This document shows, in pieces, positions 7,466-15,812 of a stretch of DNA of 55,161 bases. The stretch is taken from the IMG/VR virus record IMGVR_UViG_3300025120_000065, positions 1 to 55,161 of that record. One strand, given 5' to 3'. Every line of letters starts with the position of its first letter. Position 1 is the stretch's first letter. The translations under genes and the position numbers were made by a program. The notes below the pieces were generated by a model, which saw nothing but the letters and a program-made list of their open reading frames with translations, had not been told where the DNA came from and did not search any database. This DNA is from a virus.

Positions 7466-9508
7466 ATGATACTGACCCTCGACGTAGAAAACACAGTAAC
7501 TAAACGCAACGGCAAGATGCACCTTGATCCGTTTGAACCAGACAACACACTTGTAATGGTGGGTATGCTAGATGATCACATGAATGAAACGATTGTAACG
7601 TTTGATCACGCAGAGCAACAACCCACCACAGATGGGCGGCGTATTGTTCAGGATGCACTGAACTCTACCCGCCTGTTAGTTGCACACAATGCCCCTCACG
7701 ATCTTGTATGGTTGTGGGAGTCAGGCTTTACTTATGACGGTGACATCTTTGATACCATGCTAGGCGAGTACGTACTGCAGCGTGGACAGAAAGAGCTACT
7801 GTCACTTGAGGCATGTGCAGAACGCTACGAGCTTGACACTAAGAAGCAGGATACACTCAAAGAATACTTCAAGAAAGGCTTGTCTACTCGTGACATACCA
7901 CATGCTGAGTTGACTGAGTACTTGTCACATGACTTACATGCTACGCAGCAATTGTTCAATCGTTTGCAGACGAAGTACGAGGAGTGCAGTTCACTAGAAC
8001 CAACGATCACTCTGACTAACCAGCTTGCAATACACCTTGCACGTATCTATCAGCGTGGCTTTCAAGTAGACATGGATGCACTGTTGAAGGTGCGTGATGA
8101 GTTTGAACATGAGCGTAACGTACTTTCAATTGCACTAGAGGAACAGGTTGCAGATCTTATGGGTGACAGACCCATCAATCTCAACAGCCCAGAGCAAAAG
8201 TCATGGGTTATCTACAGCCGTAGGCCACATGACAAAAAGGTGTGGGCAGACTTGTTTGATGAACGTATGCCTGACACAGAGTATCGTAGTACAGTACGCT
8301 TACACAGTGAGCGTTTGTATAAACAGAAAGCACACCAGTGTAAGGAATGTTATGGCACTGGTCAGGTAAGAAAGGTAAAGAAAGATGGAACTCCCTTTGC
8401 TAGAACTAATAAATGTAATACTTGTACTGGAAGCGGTTTCTTTTATACTGACTCTACTTCCCTAGCTGGCCTCAAGTTCTCACCACCTACAGCCAAGTGG
8501 GTAAGCTCCAATGGCTTTGGTACAGACAAAGGTAACTTGCTATACCTTGAGGGCATTGCACGTTCCAAAGGTATGAAAGAGGCAGAGCTATTCTTACAGA
8601 ACCTACGTAGATTGTCTGCAGTAGAGACATATCTCAGCAGCTTTGTAGAGGGCATAGCAACGCATGTAAAGACTGACGGTAGACTGCATGTACGTTTACT
8701 GCAACACCGCACTGGCACAGGCCGTTTATCAGGTGCAGACCCTAACATGCAGAACATGCCACGTGGTGGTACGTTTCCTGTCAAGCGTGTATTCACGTCA
8801 CGTTGGGAAGGTGGTCAGATTATGGAAGCTGACATGGCCCAGTTAGAATTTCGTGTCGCAGCATTCCTTGCACAAGACAAGACTGCTATTGAGGAAGTGT
8901 CTACTGGCTTTGATGTACACGCTTACACTGCACAGGTCATCAGTGATGCAGGTCAGCCTATGTCACGGCAAGAGGCTAAGGCACATACGTTTGCACCTTT
9001 GTATGGTGCCAGTGGTTTCGGTAGGTCACAAGCAGAAGCGACATACTACCAACAGTTTACGACAAAGTATTCTGGTATTGCCAAGTGGCATGAAGCACTA
9101 GCCAAAGAAGCATTGAACACAGGCAAGATCACTACACCTTCTGGACGTGAGTTCGCATTCCCTGACGTAGTACGTAGACGCTTTGGGGGTGTGACATTTT
9201 TCACACAGATAAAAAATTATCCAGTGCAATCGTTTGCAACCGCTGACATTGTACCCATATCTTTGATATACATAGATAGGTTACTAACAGCAAACAGGCT
9301 ACACAGTTGTGTAGTAAATAGTGTACATGACTCAGTTGTGATTGATGTGCACCCAGATGAGAAGGACAAAGTACTAAAGGTTATTAGCACAGCTAATGAT
9401 AAACTAATCGCAATCGTCAACCGTAAGTGGAACATAGATTTCAATGTACCTCTATTATTAGAGGCAAAGATTGGTCCGAATTGGCTTGACGTAAAAGATG
9501 TAATATGA
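7466..9508 (+). CDS. polA: Family A DNA polymerase with DnaJ-like zinc finger
   Basis: A 680-residue replicative polymerase. The N-terminal 3'-5' exonuclease has Asp6/Glu8 (LDVE), HNAPHDL and a later YLSHDLHA motif. At residues 292-322 two CxxCxGxG modules (Cys292, 295, 317, 320) form a DnaJ-type zinc finger between exonuclease and polymerase. Polymerase motif A is Asp456 (EADMAQLEFR), motif B is Lys505...Tyr513 (KAHTFAPLYGAS), and motif C is His621-Asp622 (SVHDS). The start at 7466 has TAGGAG 6 nt upstream; an in-frame ATG 33 nt earlier lies inside the preceding gene. This architecture is the described hallmark of HMO-2011-type phages. Confidence 0.96.
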   Translation: MILTLDVENTVTKRNGKMHLDPFEPDNTLVMVGMLDDHMNETIVTFDHAEQQPTTDGRRIVQDALNSTRLLVAHNAPHDLVWLWESGFTYDGDIFDTMLGEYVLQRGQKELLSLEACAERYELDTKKQDTLKEYFKKGLSTRDIPHAELTEYLSHDLHATQQLFNRLQTKYEECSSLEPTITLTNQLAIHLARIYQRGFQVDMDALLKVRDEFEHERNVLSIALEEQVADLMGDRPINLNSPEQKSWVIYSRRPHDKKVWADLFDERMPDTEYRSTVRLHSERLYKQKAHQCKECYGTGQVRKVKKDGTPFARTNKCNTCTGSGFFYTDSTSLAGLKFSPPTAKWVSSNGFGTDKGNLLYLEGIARSKGMKEAELFLQNLRRLSAVETYLSSFVEGIATHVKTDGRLHVRLLQHRTGTGRLSGADPNMQNMPRGGTFPVKRVFTSRWEGGQIMEADMAQLEFRVAAFLAQDKTAIEEVSTGFDVHAYTAQVISDAGQPMSRQEAKAHTFAPLYGASGFGRSQAEATYYQQFTTKYSGIAKWHEALAKEALNTGKITTPSGREFAFPDVVRRRFGGVTFFTQIKNYPVQSFATADIVPISLIYIDRLLTANRLHSCVVNSVHDSVVIDVHPDEKDKVLKVISTANDKLIAIVNRKWNIDFNVPLLLEAKIGPNWLDVKDVI

Positions 9509-9546
9509 TATAACCACCATTCGTCACAATGAAAAGGAGATTTAAT

Positions 9547-10440
9547 ATGAATCAAGTAGCAACAATCGACACAAACAATTTCTCAGCAATGGCCCAAGTA
9601 ATGGGCATGGGAGCAGATGCTGCACAGCAGTCATCTAAAGCAAGTACACTTGCACGTTTACGTATTCACCATTCACCTATCATGGGTCAGCAAGAGATTG
9701 CTGGTAAGATGAAGAACGTAGAGGTTGTAAGTGGTGGCACCTACAAGCTAGAGATCCCTGATGGGCCTACATACTACGCTGATAGTGTGTCCATTCGTCC
9801 TTACCTACAACGCTTCATGCATAAGAAGTTTGTTATGGGTAATGACTCAAGACCAAACCGCTATGTCAAAACTGTTATGGGTAATGATCTTAACCATGAC
9901 ATGAAAGACAACGATGGCGGCTTTAACTGTGGTAAACCTGCTGGCTTTATCAAAGATTGGGCTGCACTACCAGACAACATGAAAGACTTGATCAAATCAA
10001 TCAAGCGTGTTCGTGCATTGTTTGGTGTCGTTGAACTGGTCAATCCTACAGACGATCAAGGTAACTCTGTTGACGTGGAGTCTACCCCGTTCATCTGGGA
10101 GATTGACAACCGTGACGCATTCAAAACAGTGGGTGAAGTATTCACTAAGCTGTCAAAGATGCGTCGCTTGCCGCCACAGCATTATGTGTCACTCACCACA
10201 ACAGAAGTACCGTTACCAAATGGTAGCAGCTTCTATGTGCCTAACACTTCACTGGACTTGAACAATACGTTGGACATGGACAATGAAGCACAGGAGAACT
10301 TTGCTAACTTTGTTGCATGGATTGAGAATTACAATACGTATATCCTCAACTCATGGAATGAAAACATGCACAAGAATGAAGAGGTTGACACAGATACTGT
10401 GGAAGAGTTCGTAGACATTGACGCAGAGGACTTTGTCTAA
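9547..10440 (+). CDS. Putative single-stranded DNA-binding protein
   Basis: A 297-residue protein with a mixed beta core and a strongly acidic C terminus (about the last 25 residues, many Asp/Glu, ending DAEDFV), which is the usual partner-binding tail of phage SSBs. The start is at ATG 9547 after AAAAGGAGATTTAAT. It lies between polymerase and exonuclease and overlaps the exonuclease gene by one base. No OB-fold motif can be confirmed by eye, so the assignment rests on the acidic tail and position. Confidence 0.55.
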   Translation: MNQVATIDTNNFSAMAQVMGMGADAAQQSSKASTLARLRIHHSPIMGQQEIAGKMKNVEVVSGGTYKLEIPDGPTYYADSVSIRPYLQRFMHKKFVMGNDSRPNRYVKTVMGNDLNHDMKDNDGGFNCGKPAGFIKDWAALPDNMKDLIKSIKRVRALFGVVELVNPTDDQGNSVDVESTPFIWEIDNRDAFKTVGEVFTKLSKMRRLPPQHYVSLTTTEVPLPNGSSFYVPNTSLDLNNTLDMDNEAQENFANFVAWIENYNTYILNSWNENMHKNEEVDTDTVEEFVDIDAEDFV

Positions 10441-11294
10441 TGAACCATCCTGCTGAACTGGCAATCAATCAGTATCTTGAAGATGCTACATCTGGTAAAT
10501 CAACAATGTCGGAAGAAACAATCAAACAGATTGGTGCAGATGTAATGGATGCTGTAAAGCGCCAGTTCGGTGGGGGCAATAAGCGTGACAAGTTTCGGCT
10601 ACGTATGTCTAATGTAGGTAGACCGACTTGTCAGCTTTGGTTTGCAAAGAATAAACCAGAGAAGGCATTGCCCAAGCCGACAACATTCGTAATGAACATG
10701 CTTCTAGGTGACATAGTAGAGGCAGCGTTCAAGGGTATCATAACAGAAGCAGGAGTTAAGTATGAAGACGATGACAACTTTGTTGAGTTACAGTTAGGAG
10801 AGACTACCGTAAAGGGATCATACGATCTTGTGATGGATGGGGCAGTCGATGACGTTAAGTCTGCATCGGACTGGTCATACAGAAACAAGTTTGAATCGTT
10901 CCAAACACTAAAGGACAGTGATCCATTTGGTTACGTAGGGCAACTGGCTGGCTACGCTAAAGCTGCAGGTAAGAAAGCAGGTGGCTGGTGGGTAGTAAAC
11001 AAAGCCAACGGTGGAATTAAATATGTTCCAGCAGATGGTCTTGACATTGATGCAGAGATTACTACATTAGAAGATACTGTTGACACAGTAAACGCTAACG
11101 AGTTCAAGCGTTGCTTTGATCCTGTGCCTGAGACATTCAGGGGCAAGGCATCTGGCAATAAAATATTGAACAGTAACTGTAAGTTCTGTGACTACAGGTT
11201 TGAGTGTTACCATACGCTACAAGAGCTACCATCTAAAGTATCTCAGGCCAAGGTAAAACCCATTGTGGCATACGTAGAAGTAAAGGAGTATTAA
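10440..11294 (+). CDS. PD-(D/E)XK exonuclease (Cas4/RecB-like)
   Basis: A 284-residue nuclease. Visible elements are an N-terminal Cys in VGRPTCQLWF, LLGDIVEAAF with the helix-1 Glu, the active site GSYDLVMDG..DDVKSAS (Asp, then DxK), the QLAGYAKAAG helix, and a Cys cluster near the end (CKFCDYRFEC). The Cys at both ends resembles Fe-S Cas4/AddB-type nucleases. It probably processes DNA ends during replication, recombination or host DNA breakdown. Its start overlaps the SSB-like gene. Confidence 0.82.
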   Translation: MNHPAELAINQYLEDATSGKSTMSEETIKQIGADVMDAVKRQFGGGNKRDKFRLRMSNVGRPTCQLWFAKNKPEKALPKPTTFVMNMLLGDIVEAAFKGIITEAGVKYEDDDNFVELQLGETTVKGSYDLVMDGAVDDVKSASDWSYRNKFESFQTLKDSDPFGYVGQLAGYAKAAGKKAGGWWVVNKANGGIKYVPADGLDIDAEITTLEDTVDTVNANEFKRCFDPVPETFRGKASGNKILNSNCKFCDYRFECYHTLQELPSKVSQAKVKPIVAYVEVKEY

Positions 11295-11522
11295 ATGCTA
11301 GGTGATGATGAAATAAAAGAAATGCAAGAACAGATCAATGCTATGGAACAAGATCTTCTTGAGCGTAAGAAAGCCTTGCACGAGGCTAAGTATGCAGGGT
11401 TACGATCTGCTATGGAAGTACGTAAGGCTGCAGAAGAGACAGTTAGACAAGAGCTACGATCCTTGGGTGTGTCTACTATAAGTAGTTTGCCTAGTCCTTG
11501 GAATGGGTTGTGGCGTATCTAA
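11295..11522 (+). CDS. Small coiled-coil protein (75 aa)
   Basis: Residues 5-55 form a charged helix/coiled coil (EIKEMQEQINAMEQDLLERK), followed by a short tail ending NGLWRI. It starts directly after the exonuclease stop with a ribosome site (AAAGGAGTATTAA) and overlaps the endonuclease start as TAATG. It may be a partner subunit of one of its nuclease neighbours, but that is only positional. Confidence 0.7.
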   Translation: MLGDDEIKEMQEQINAMEQDLLERKKALHEAKYAGLRSAMEVRKAAEETVRQELRSLGVSTISSLPSPWNGLWRI

Positions 11523-11974
11523 TGAATGGCAAGCAGTTTGCCGCTGCCTTGAAGCATGGGTATAGGAGTGGGCTAGAGATCAAAGTAAAAGACTACTTGG
11601 TAGAACGTAATGTTCGTGTCAAGTACGAAGCCATCAAAATTGAATGGGAAGATCTTATGTACCGCACCTATACCCCAGACTTTGTGTTACCTAATGGGAT
11701 CATAATAGAAACTAAAGGTAGGTTTACATCAGATGATAGACGTAAACATGCCGCTATTAAGAAACAGCATCCCAAGCTAGACATTAGGTTTGTGTTTGAA
11801 AGTAGTAGACGTAAGCTGAGTAAGGGTGCAAAGACAACCTATGGTCAGTGGTGTGAAAGAAATAAGATTTTATTTTATGATAGGATCATCCCAGAAGATT
11901 GGTTAAATGAAAAGGGTAAGGATATGCATCCTGATCTAATACATTTCCCATTCAAGAAAGTGAAGAGGAAATAA
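11522..11974 (+). CDS. T7-type endonuclease I (junction resolvase)
   Basis: A 150-residue protein similar to phage T7 gp3, which resolves branched DNA and Holliday junctions. Visible are an early Glu (RSGLEIKVKDYL), the catalytic YTPDFVLPNG and IIIETKGR (PD-(D/E)XK: Asp, then ExK), and HPKLDIRFVF after it. I chose the ATG at 11522, overlapping the previous TAA. It probably trims replication or recombination intermediates before packaging. Confidence 0.88.
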   Translation: MNGKQFAAALKHGYRSGLEIKVKDYLVERNVRVKYEAIKIEWEDLMYRTYTPDFVLPNGIIIETKGRFTSDDRRKHAAIKKQHPKLDIRFVFESSRRKLSKGAKTTYGQWCERNKILFYDRIIPEDWLNEKGKDMHPDLIHFPFKKVKRK

Positions 11975-11975
11975 T

Positions 11976-12308
11976 ATGGCAGAAGAAAAAGTATTCATGG
12001 ACTTTGATCCAAATGATTTTATTGTACGTATCTCACCTTTCCTAGACCAGAAGGGTAACTGGACAGGGGAGTTGATGGTAGGTACTGTGACTACAGGAGA
12101 GAACACAACTACAGACGATGACTACGTAAACATAATGCGTTTGTGTCACATGGTTTGTGCATCCATTCCAGCTATGGAAGAAGATACTGACATACGAGAT
12201 ACCCTTGCCAAGTATGTCAATGATGTGTTAGAAGATGAGGAGGACAACACACCAAAGGCTACAGTGGAGAGTGTTGAAGATAACGTAGTTAAAGTAAAGT
12301 TTAATTAG
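11976..12308 (+). CDS. Hypothetical acidic protein (110 aa)
   Basis: Unrecognised acidic protein beginning MAEEKVFMDFDPNDFIVRIS. The first half is predicted beta-rich and the second half helical, with a Glu/Asp-rich stretch (DVLEDEEDN). It starts 1 nt after the endonuclease stop with ribosome site GAGGAAATAAT. Its length and position in the replication operon support it as real. Confidence 0.75.
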   Translation: MAEEKVFMDFDPNDFIVRISPFLDQKGNWTGELMVGTVTTGENTTTDDDYVNIMRLCHMVCASIPAMEEDTDIRDTLAKYVNDVLEDEEDNTPKATVESVEDNVVKVKFN

Positions 12309-12319
12309 AGGAGATATGT

Positions 12320-12547
12320 ATGTCAGATACAGATATGGTAAACTCACCAGAGCACTACAACTTTGCAGGAGTAGAATGCATTGATGCCATTCGTGCAGCA
12401 ACTGGTGAGGAAGGTTTTCAGTATTATCTGCAGGGTAATATTATGAAATACCTTTGGCGTTACAGGTACAAGAATGGCATTGAAGACTTACAGAAAGCAC
12501 AGTGGTATCTGAACCAATTAATTGAGGAAGAGAACGGTGATAGTTAA
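12320..12547 (+). CDS. DUF3310 family protein
   Basis: A 75-residue protein matching DUF3310, a small phage nucleotide-kinase-associated family. It shows VNSPEHYNFAGVECIDAI near the start and YLQGNIMKYLWRYRYKNG, then DLQKAQWYLNQLI. In other phages this domain is often fused to or encoded near nucleotide metabolism genes, which fits the reductase downstream. The ribosome site is AGAGGAGATATGT. Confidence 0.88.
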   Translation: MSDTDMVNSPEHYNFAGVECIDAIRAATGEEGFQYYLQGNIMKYLWRYRYKNGIEDLQKAQWYLNQLIEEENGDS

Positions 12548-12695
12548 AGTCTTTCTTACACTAGAACTAGACGAAGACGAATATCCTATTCCTGTGGATG
12601 GCTTTGTCGATGAAGAAATAAAGGATGCACTACAGGAATTTATCTACGATGTAGATGGTATGACAATTAAATCAATGAAACTAATAACGGAGTGA
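12537..12695 (+). CDS. Hypothetical small acidic protein (52 aa), GTG start
   Basis: A 52-codon frame beginning GTGATAGTTAAA inside the end of the DUF3310 gene and ending at 12695, just before the reductase. The product is acidic (LDEDEYPIPVDGFVDEEIKD) with a beta-helix-beta look. Coding is supported by the tight overlap, the in-frame run and the absence of any other explanation for the gap. Ribosome site: GAGGAAGAGAACG. Confidence 0.6.
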   Translation: MIVKVFLTLELDEDEYPIPVDGFVDEEIKDALQEFIYDVDGMTIKSMKLITE

Positions 12696-12700
12696 TGTAC

Positions 12701-14602
12701 ATGGATAACTATTTACCAACAGACTATCAATCCTTCATTCACAAGTCACGATATGCACGATGGCTTGACACAGAAGGTAGACGAGAAGCATGGGATGAAA
12801 CAGTAGAACGTTACATGGATAACGTTGTACGTACTAAAGCTGGCGATGACAGCTATGTAAACAAAATACGTGAGGCTATTCTTAGTTTAGAGGTTATGCC
12901 CTCTATGCGAGCTATGATGACCGCTGGTACGGCACTAGAGCGTGATAACACTGCAGGGTACAACTGCAGTTACCTACCCGTAGATGACCCTAAGTCCTTC
13001 GACGAGGCTATGTTCATCCTCTTGTGTGGTACTGGTGTCGGCTTCAGTGTCGAGAGGCAGTTTATATCTAAGCTCCCTGAAGTTCCTCAGTTGTTCGACA
13101 GTGATACCACAGTCGTTGTCAAAGATAGTAAGGAAGGTTGGGCTAAAGCGTTCCGTCAAGTGCTTGCTCTCCTTTGGGCTGGTGAAATCCCTAAGTGGGA
13201 TGTCTCTAAAGTACGTCCTGCTGGCGCACGATTAAAGATTTTTGGTGGCAGAGCCAGTGGCCCCGCACCGTTGGTAGAGTTGTTTAACTTTGCTGTAACC
13301 ATATTTAAAGCTGCACAAGGACGTAAGTTGTCTAGCCTAGAGTGTCACGATCTTATGTGTTTCATTGGTCAGATTGTAGTTGTAGGTGGTGTACGTAGGT
13401 CAGCCATGATTAGTTTGTCTAACTTATCTGATGATCGTATGCGCTATGCTAAGTCAGGTCAGTGGTGGGAAACTTCCGCACATCGTGCATTAGCCAACAA
13501 CAGTGTTAGTTATACAGAGAAGCCAGACATGGAAACATACATGCGTGAGTGGCAAGCATTAGTTGAAAGTAAATCAGGAGAACGTGGTGTATACAATCGT
13601 CAAGCAGCTAAGAACCAAGCTAAGAAGTTTGGGCGTAGAGATCCAGATCACGAGTTTGGAACTAATCCATGCAGCGAGATCATCCTTCGTCCATATCAGT
13701 TCTGTAATCTTACGGAAGTTGTTGTACGTGCTACAGACACTTTGGCAGATCTTGAGCGAAAAATCCGTTTGGCAACAATTCTGGGAACTATCCAGTCAAC
13801 CTACACCAAGTTCCCATACTTGCGAAAGGTGTGGTCTTCCAATACAGAAGAAGAACGACTGCTTGGTGTGTCACTCACAGGGATAATGGACAACCCTCTG
13901 ATGACATTAAGTAACAAAGGATTGGAGAGTACTCTTGAACATCTTCGTGGGGTCGCTGTATCTACTAATGCTGAATGGGCTGACCGTCTTAATATACCTG
14001 CTGCTGCTGCAATTACATGCGTCAAACCATCGGGAACAGTCTCACAACTGGTGGATAGTGCCAGTGGCATACATGCTCGCCACAGTACCCATTATATCCG
14101 TACTGTCCGTGGTGATAATAAAGATCCGTTGACAAAGTTTATGATGGATCAGGGCATACCTAGTGAGCCATGCGTTATGAAGGGTGATACTACTACAGTG
14201 TTTAGTTTTCCTGTTAAGTCACCCGCAAAGTCAGTAACACGTAACGACATGACCGCCATTGAGCAACTAGAGATGTGGCTTATATACCAGAGACATTTCT
14301 GTGAACACAAACCTAGTGTTACAATCTCTGTACGTGAGGAAGAGTGGATGGAAGTAGGCGCATTTGTGTACAAATACTTTGATGAAATGTCAGGTGTGTC
14401 TTTTTTACCACACTCTGAACATACATATCAACAGGCACCCTATCAAGAAGTAGACAAAGAAACATACAACGTGCTATTAAAGTGTATGCCTAAGAAGATT
14501 AATTGGGCTGGGCTGTCTGAGTACGAGAAAGACGATAACACTATTGCAATGCAGACCATGGCTTGTACTGGTGACGTGTGTGAAATGGTAGATATAACAT
14601 AA
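12701..14602 (+). CDS. nrdJ: Class II (B12-dependent) ribonucleotide reductase
   Basis: A 633-residue monomeric ribonucleoside-triphosphate reductase of the Lactobacillus leichmannii type, which makes dNTPs using adenosylcobalamin. Expected cysteines are visible: Cys89 (YNCSYLP), Cys324 (NPCSEI), Cys335 (FCNLTE) and the C-terminal CX4C pair Cys622/Cys627 (CTGDVC). The sequence CVKPSGTVSQLVDSASGIHA is also typical. Start ATG 12701 is best placed after ACGGAG; upstream GTG/ATG codons are too close to it. It needs no oxygen and no second subunit but depends on B12 in the host cell. Confidence 0.95.
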   Translation: MDNYLPTDYQSFIHKSRYARWLDTEGRREAWDETVERYMDNVVRTKAGDDSYVNKIREAILSLEVMPSMRAMMTAGTALERDNTAGYNCSYLPVDDPKSFDEAMFILLCGTGVGFSVERQFISKLPEVPQLFDSDTTVVVKDSKEGWAKAFRQVLALLWAGEIPKWDVSKVRPAGARLKIFGGRASGPAPLVELFNFAVTIFKAAQGRKLSSLECHDLMCFIGQIVVVGGVRRSAMISLSNLSDDRMRYAKSGQWWETSAHRALANNSVSYTEKPDMETYMREWQALVESKSGERGVYNRQAAKNQAKKFGRRDPDHEFGTNPCSEIILRPYQFCNLTEVVVRATDTLADLERKIRLATILGTIQSTYTKFPYLRKVWSSNTEEERLLGVSLTGIMDNPLMTLSNKGLESTLEHLRGVAVSTNAEWADRLNIPAAAAITCVKPSGTVSQLVDSASGIHARHSTHYIRTVRGDNKDPLTKFMMDQGIPSEPCVMKGDTTTVFSFPVKSPAKSVTRNDMTAIEQLEMWLIYQRHFCEHKPSVTISVREEEWMEVGAFVYKYFDEMSGVSFLPHSEHTYQQAPYQEVDKETYNVLLKCMPKKINWAGLSEYEKDDNTIAMQTMACTGDVCEMVDIT

Positions 14603-14613
14603 GGAGATATAAT

Positions 14614-14706
14614 ATGTTTGAAATAATGACGTTTTTTGCAGGTGCAATAGTAGTAGCAGACTTTGTTATCCCGTTGGTAGCGGATACAGTCTCAGGTCTG
14701 TTCTAA
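14614..14706 (+). CDS. Membrane micro-protein (30 aa)
   Basis: A 30-residue hydrophobic peptide (FFAGAIVVADFVIPLVAD core) with an excellent ribosome site (TAAGGAGATATAAT-ATG). Its stop overlaps the next ATG as TAATG. It is a likely single membrane helix of unknown role, similar in style to the micro-frames at 6316 and 7055. Confidence 0.6.
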   Translation: MFEIMTFFAGAIVVADFVIPLVADTVSGLF

Positions 14707-14894
14707 TGTATGTTCTAGTGCTCATTATGACCTTTCAAGGTGAGATGAAAATACAATCTTATCATACATTATTCACAGACTACGCTAGTTGTAGGAAAGT
14801 AGCAGCACCAATGGAAGAAAGATTAGTGAGCACTAAACCTGCACCAGAAGCAACAGCAGTTACATACTGCATACAGTTACCAACACCCACATAA
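14706..14894 (+). CDS. Small, possibly exported protein (62 aa)
   Basis: It starts with a short hydrophobic stretch (MYVLVLIMTF), then a polar domain with two Cys (SCRKVAAP and TYCIQLP) that could form a disulfide. This suggests export or membrane anchoring. Start overlaps the previous stop. It resembles in layout the 64-residue late protein at 49115-49309 (hydrophobic start, two or more Cys, MKGR/MEER segment). Confidence 0.6.
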   Translation: MYVLVLIMTFQGEMKIQSYHTLFTDYASCRKVAAPMEERLVSTKPAPEATAVTYCIQLPTPT

Positions 14895-14905
14895 GGAGAA
14901 ACACT

Positions 14906-15106
14906 ATGGTAAAGATAACATTAGACGAAGTAGAGTATGAAACAGATGACTTTACTAAGGAACAAAACATCTGGGTAAATGAGATTACATATAACTCAAA
15001 TATCCAGAACCAATTAAACTATCAGTCGAATAGTTTAAAAATATCTAACGAGCTACTTGTTGGTAAGTTACGCAAATCCCTAGAAACTAAAACAGAATCG
15101 GAGTAA
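14906..15106 (+). CDS. Hypothetical protein (66 aa)
   Basis: It begins MVKITLDEVEYETDDFTKEQ, a short beta-hairpin and acidic helix pattern seen in small proteins of many marine phages, followed by a long polar helix. Ribosome site is AAGGAGAAACACT. No biochemical function is known to me for this type. Confidence 0.7.
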   Translation: MVKITLDEVEYETDDFTKEQNIWVNEITYNSNIQNQLNYQSNSLKISNELLVGKLRKSLETKTESE

Positions 15107-15109
15107 GAC

Positions 15110-15544
15110 ATGGCTTACAGAAAACCTTTCTCACGTGACCTTTACGCTAAGTATGACGAATCTGCGAAGCAAGCACTGATCACTCACCTTATAGGTGAAG
15201 GTCACGAACTTGTGGATAGCACAGAGTCATACGATGCAGATGTTGTAACACAAAAAGATGGAGTAAAATATTACAGTGAAGCTGAAGTAAAGACTGCGTG
15301 GGTAGGTGAGTGGCCTACCAATTGGGCAGAGATACGTATACTTGAGCGCAAGAAGAAGTTACTATCTAAGCATGATAATCTACAGTTTTATATATTCAGC
15401 AACAGCATGGACAAGTGCTGGTGTATAGATAGCTCACTACTGACAGATGACAAACTACGTGAGGCACGTGGGCGTAACATCTATGCTGGTGAACAATTTT
15501 ACCATGTACCCTACACCGAAGCAACTTTAATCAACGTAGCATAA
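15110..15544 (+). CDS. Possible PD-(D/E)XK nuclease-fold protein (144 aa)
   Basis: A 144-residue protein with a pattern compatible with the restriction-endonuclease fold. An N-terminal helix is followed by YDADVVTQKDG (Asp), YYSEAEVKTAW (ExK-like, with further Glu), and a later strand QFYIFSN. No family is recognised with certainty, and the active-site reading is by eye only. It begins 3 nt after the upstream gene with GGAGTAAGAC before the ATG. Confidence 0.5.
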   Translation: MAYRKPFSRDLYAKYDESAKQALITHLIGEGHELVDSTESYDADVVTQKDGVKYYSEAEVKTAWVGEWPTNWAEIRILERKKKLLSKHDNLQFYIFSNSMDKCWCIDSSLLTDDKLREARGRNIYAGEQFYHVPYTEATLINVA

Positions 15545-15554
15545 GGAGTTTCTT

Positions 15555-15812
15555 ATGATAAAAAGAACTAACAGAAAAGACCGTGGCCTTGGTAAGTATG
15601 ACGCACCATTGCGCTTTCAATATGATCAAGGTTACTCAGCCTTCAAACGTGGGAAAACAATTAATCCCTTTCACAAGGATACAATGCAGTGCAGAGAGTG
15701 GGAGAGGGGATTTAATAAAGCCTACTTTGAACAATTAAAAAGAGTATTAAAGTATGAACAAACTAAAGCAGGAAGCGGAGCAGTTTCTACAGGAGAAGTA
15801 CAGCATGTCTGA
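15555..15812 (+). CDS. Small RMF-like protein (85 aa)
   Basis: Residues about 25-60 read DQGYSAFKRGKTINPF, then WERGFNKAYF. The Gly-Tyr-x-Ala...Gly...Pro-Phe...Trp...Gly-Phe spacing resembles ribosome modulation factor/CrpP-type small proteins. If correct, it could bind ribosomes, but the similarity is short and judged by eye. A basic N terminus and a ribosome site (AAGGAGTTTCTT) support translation. It overlaps the MazG gene start. Confidence 0.5.
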   Translation: MIKRTNRKDRGLGKYDAPLRFQYDQGYSAFKRGKTINPFHKDTMQCREWERGFNKAYFEQLKRVLKYEQTKAGSGAVSTGEVQHV

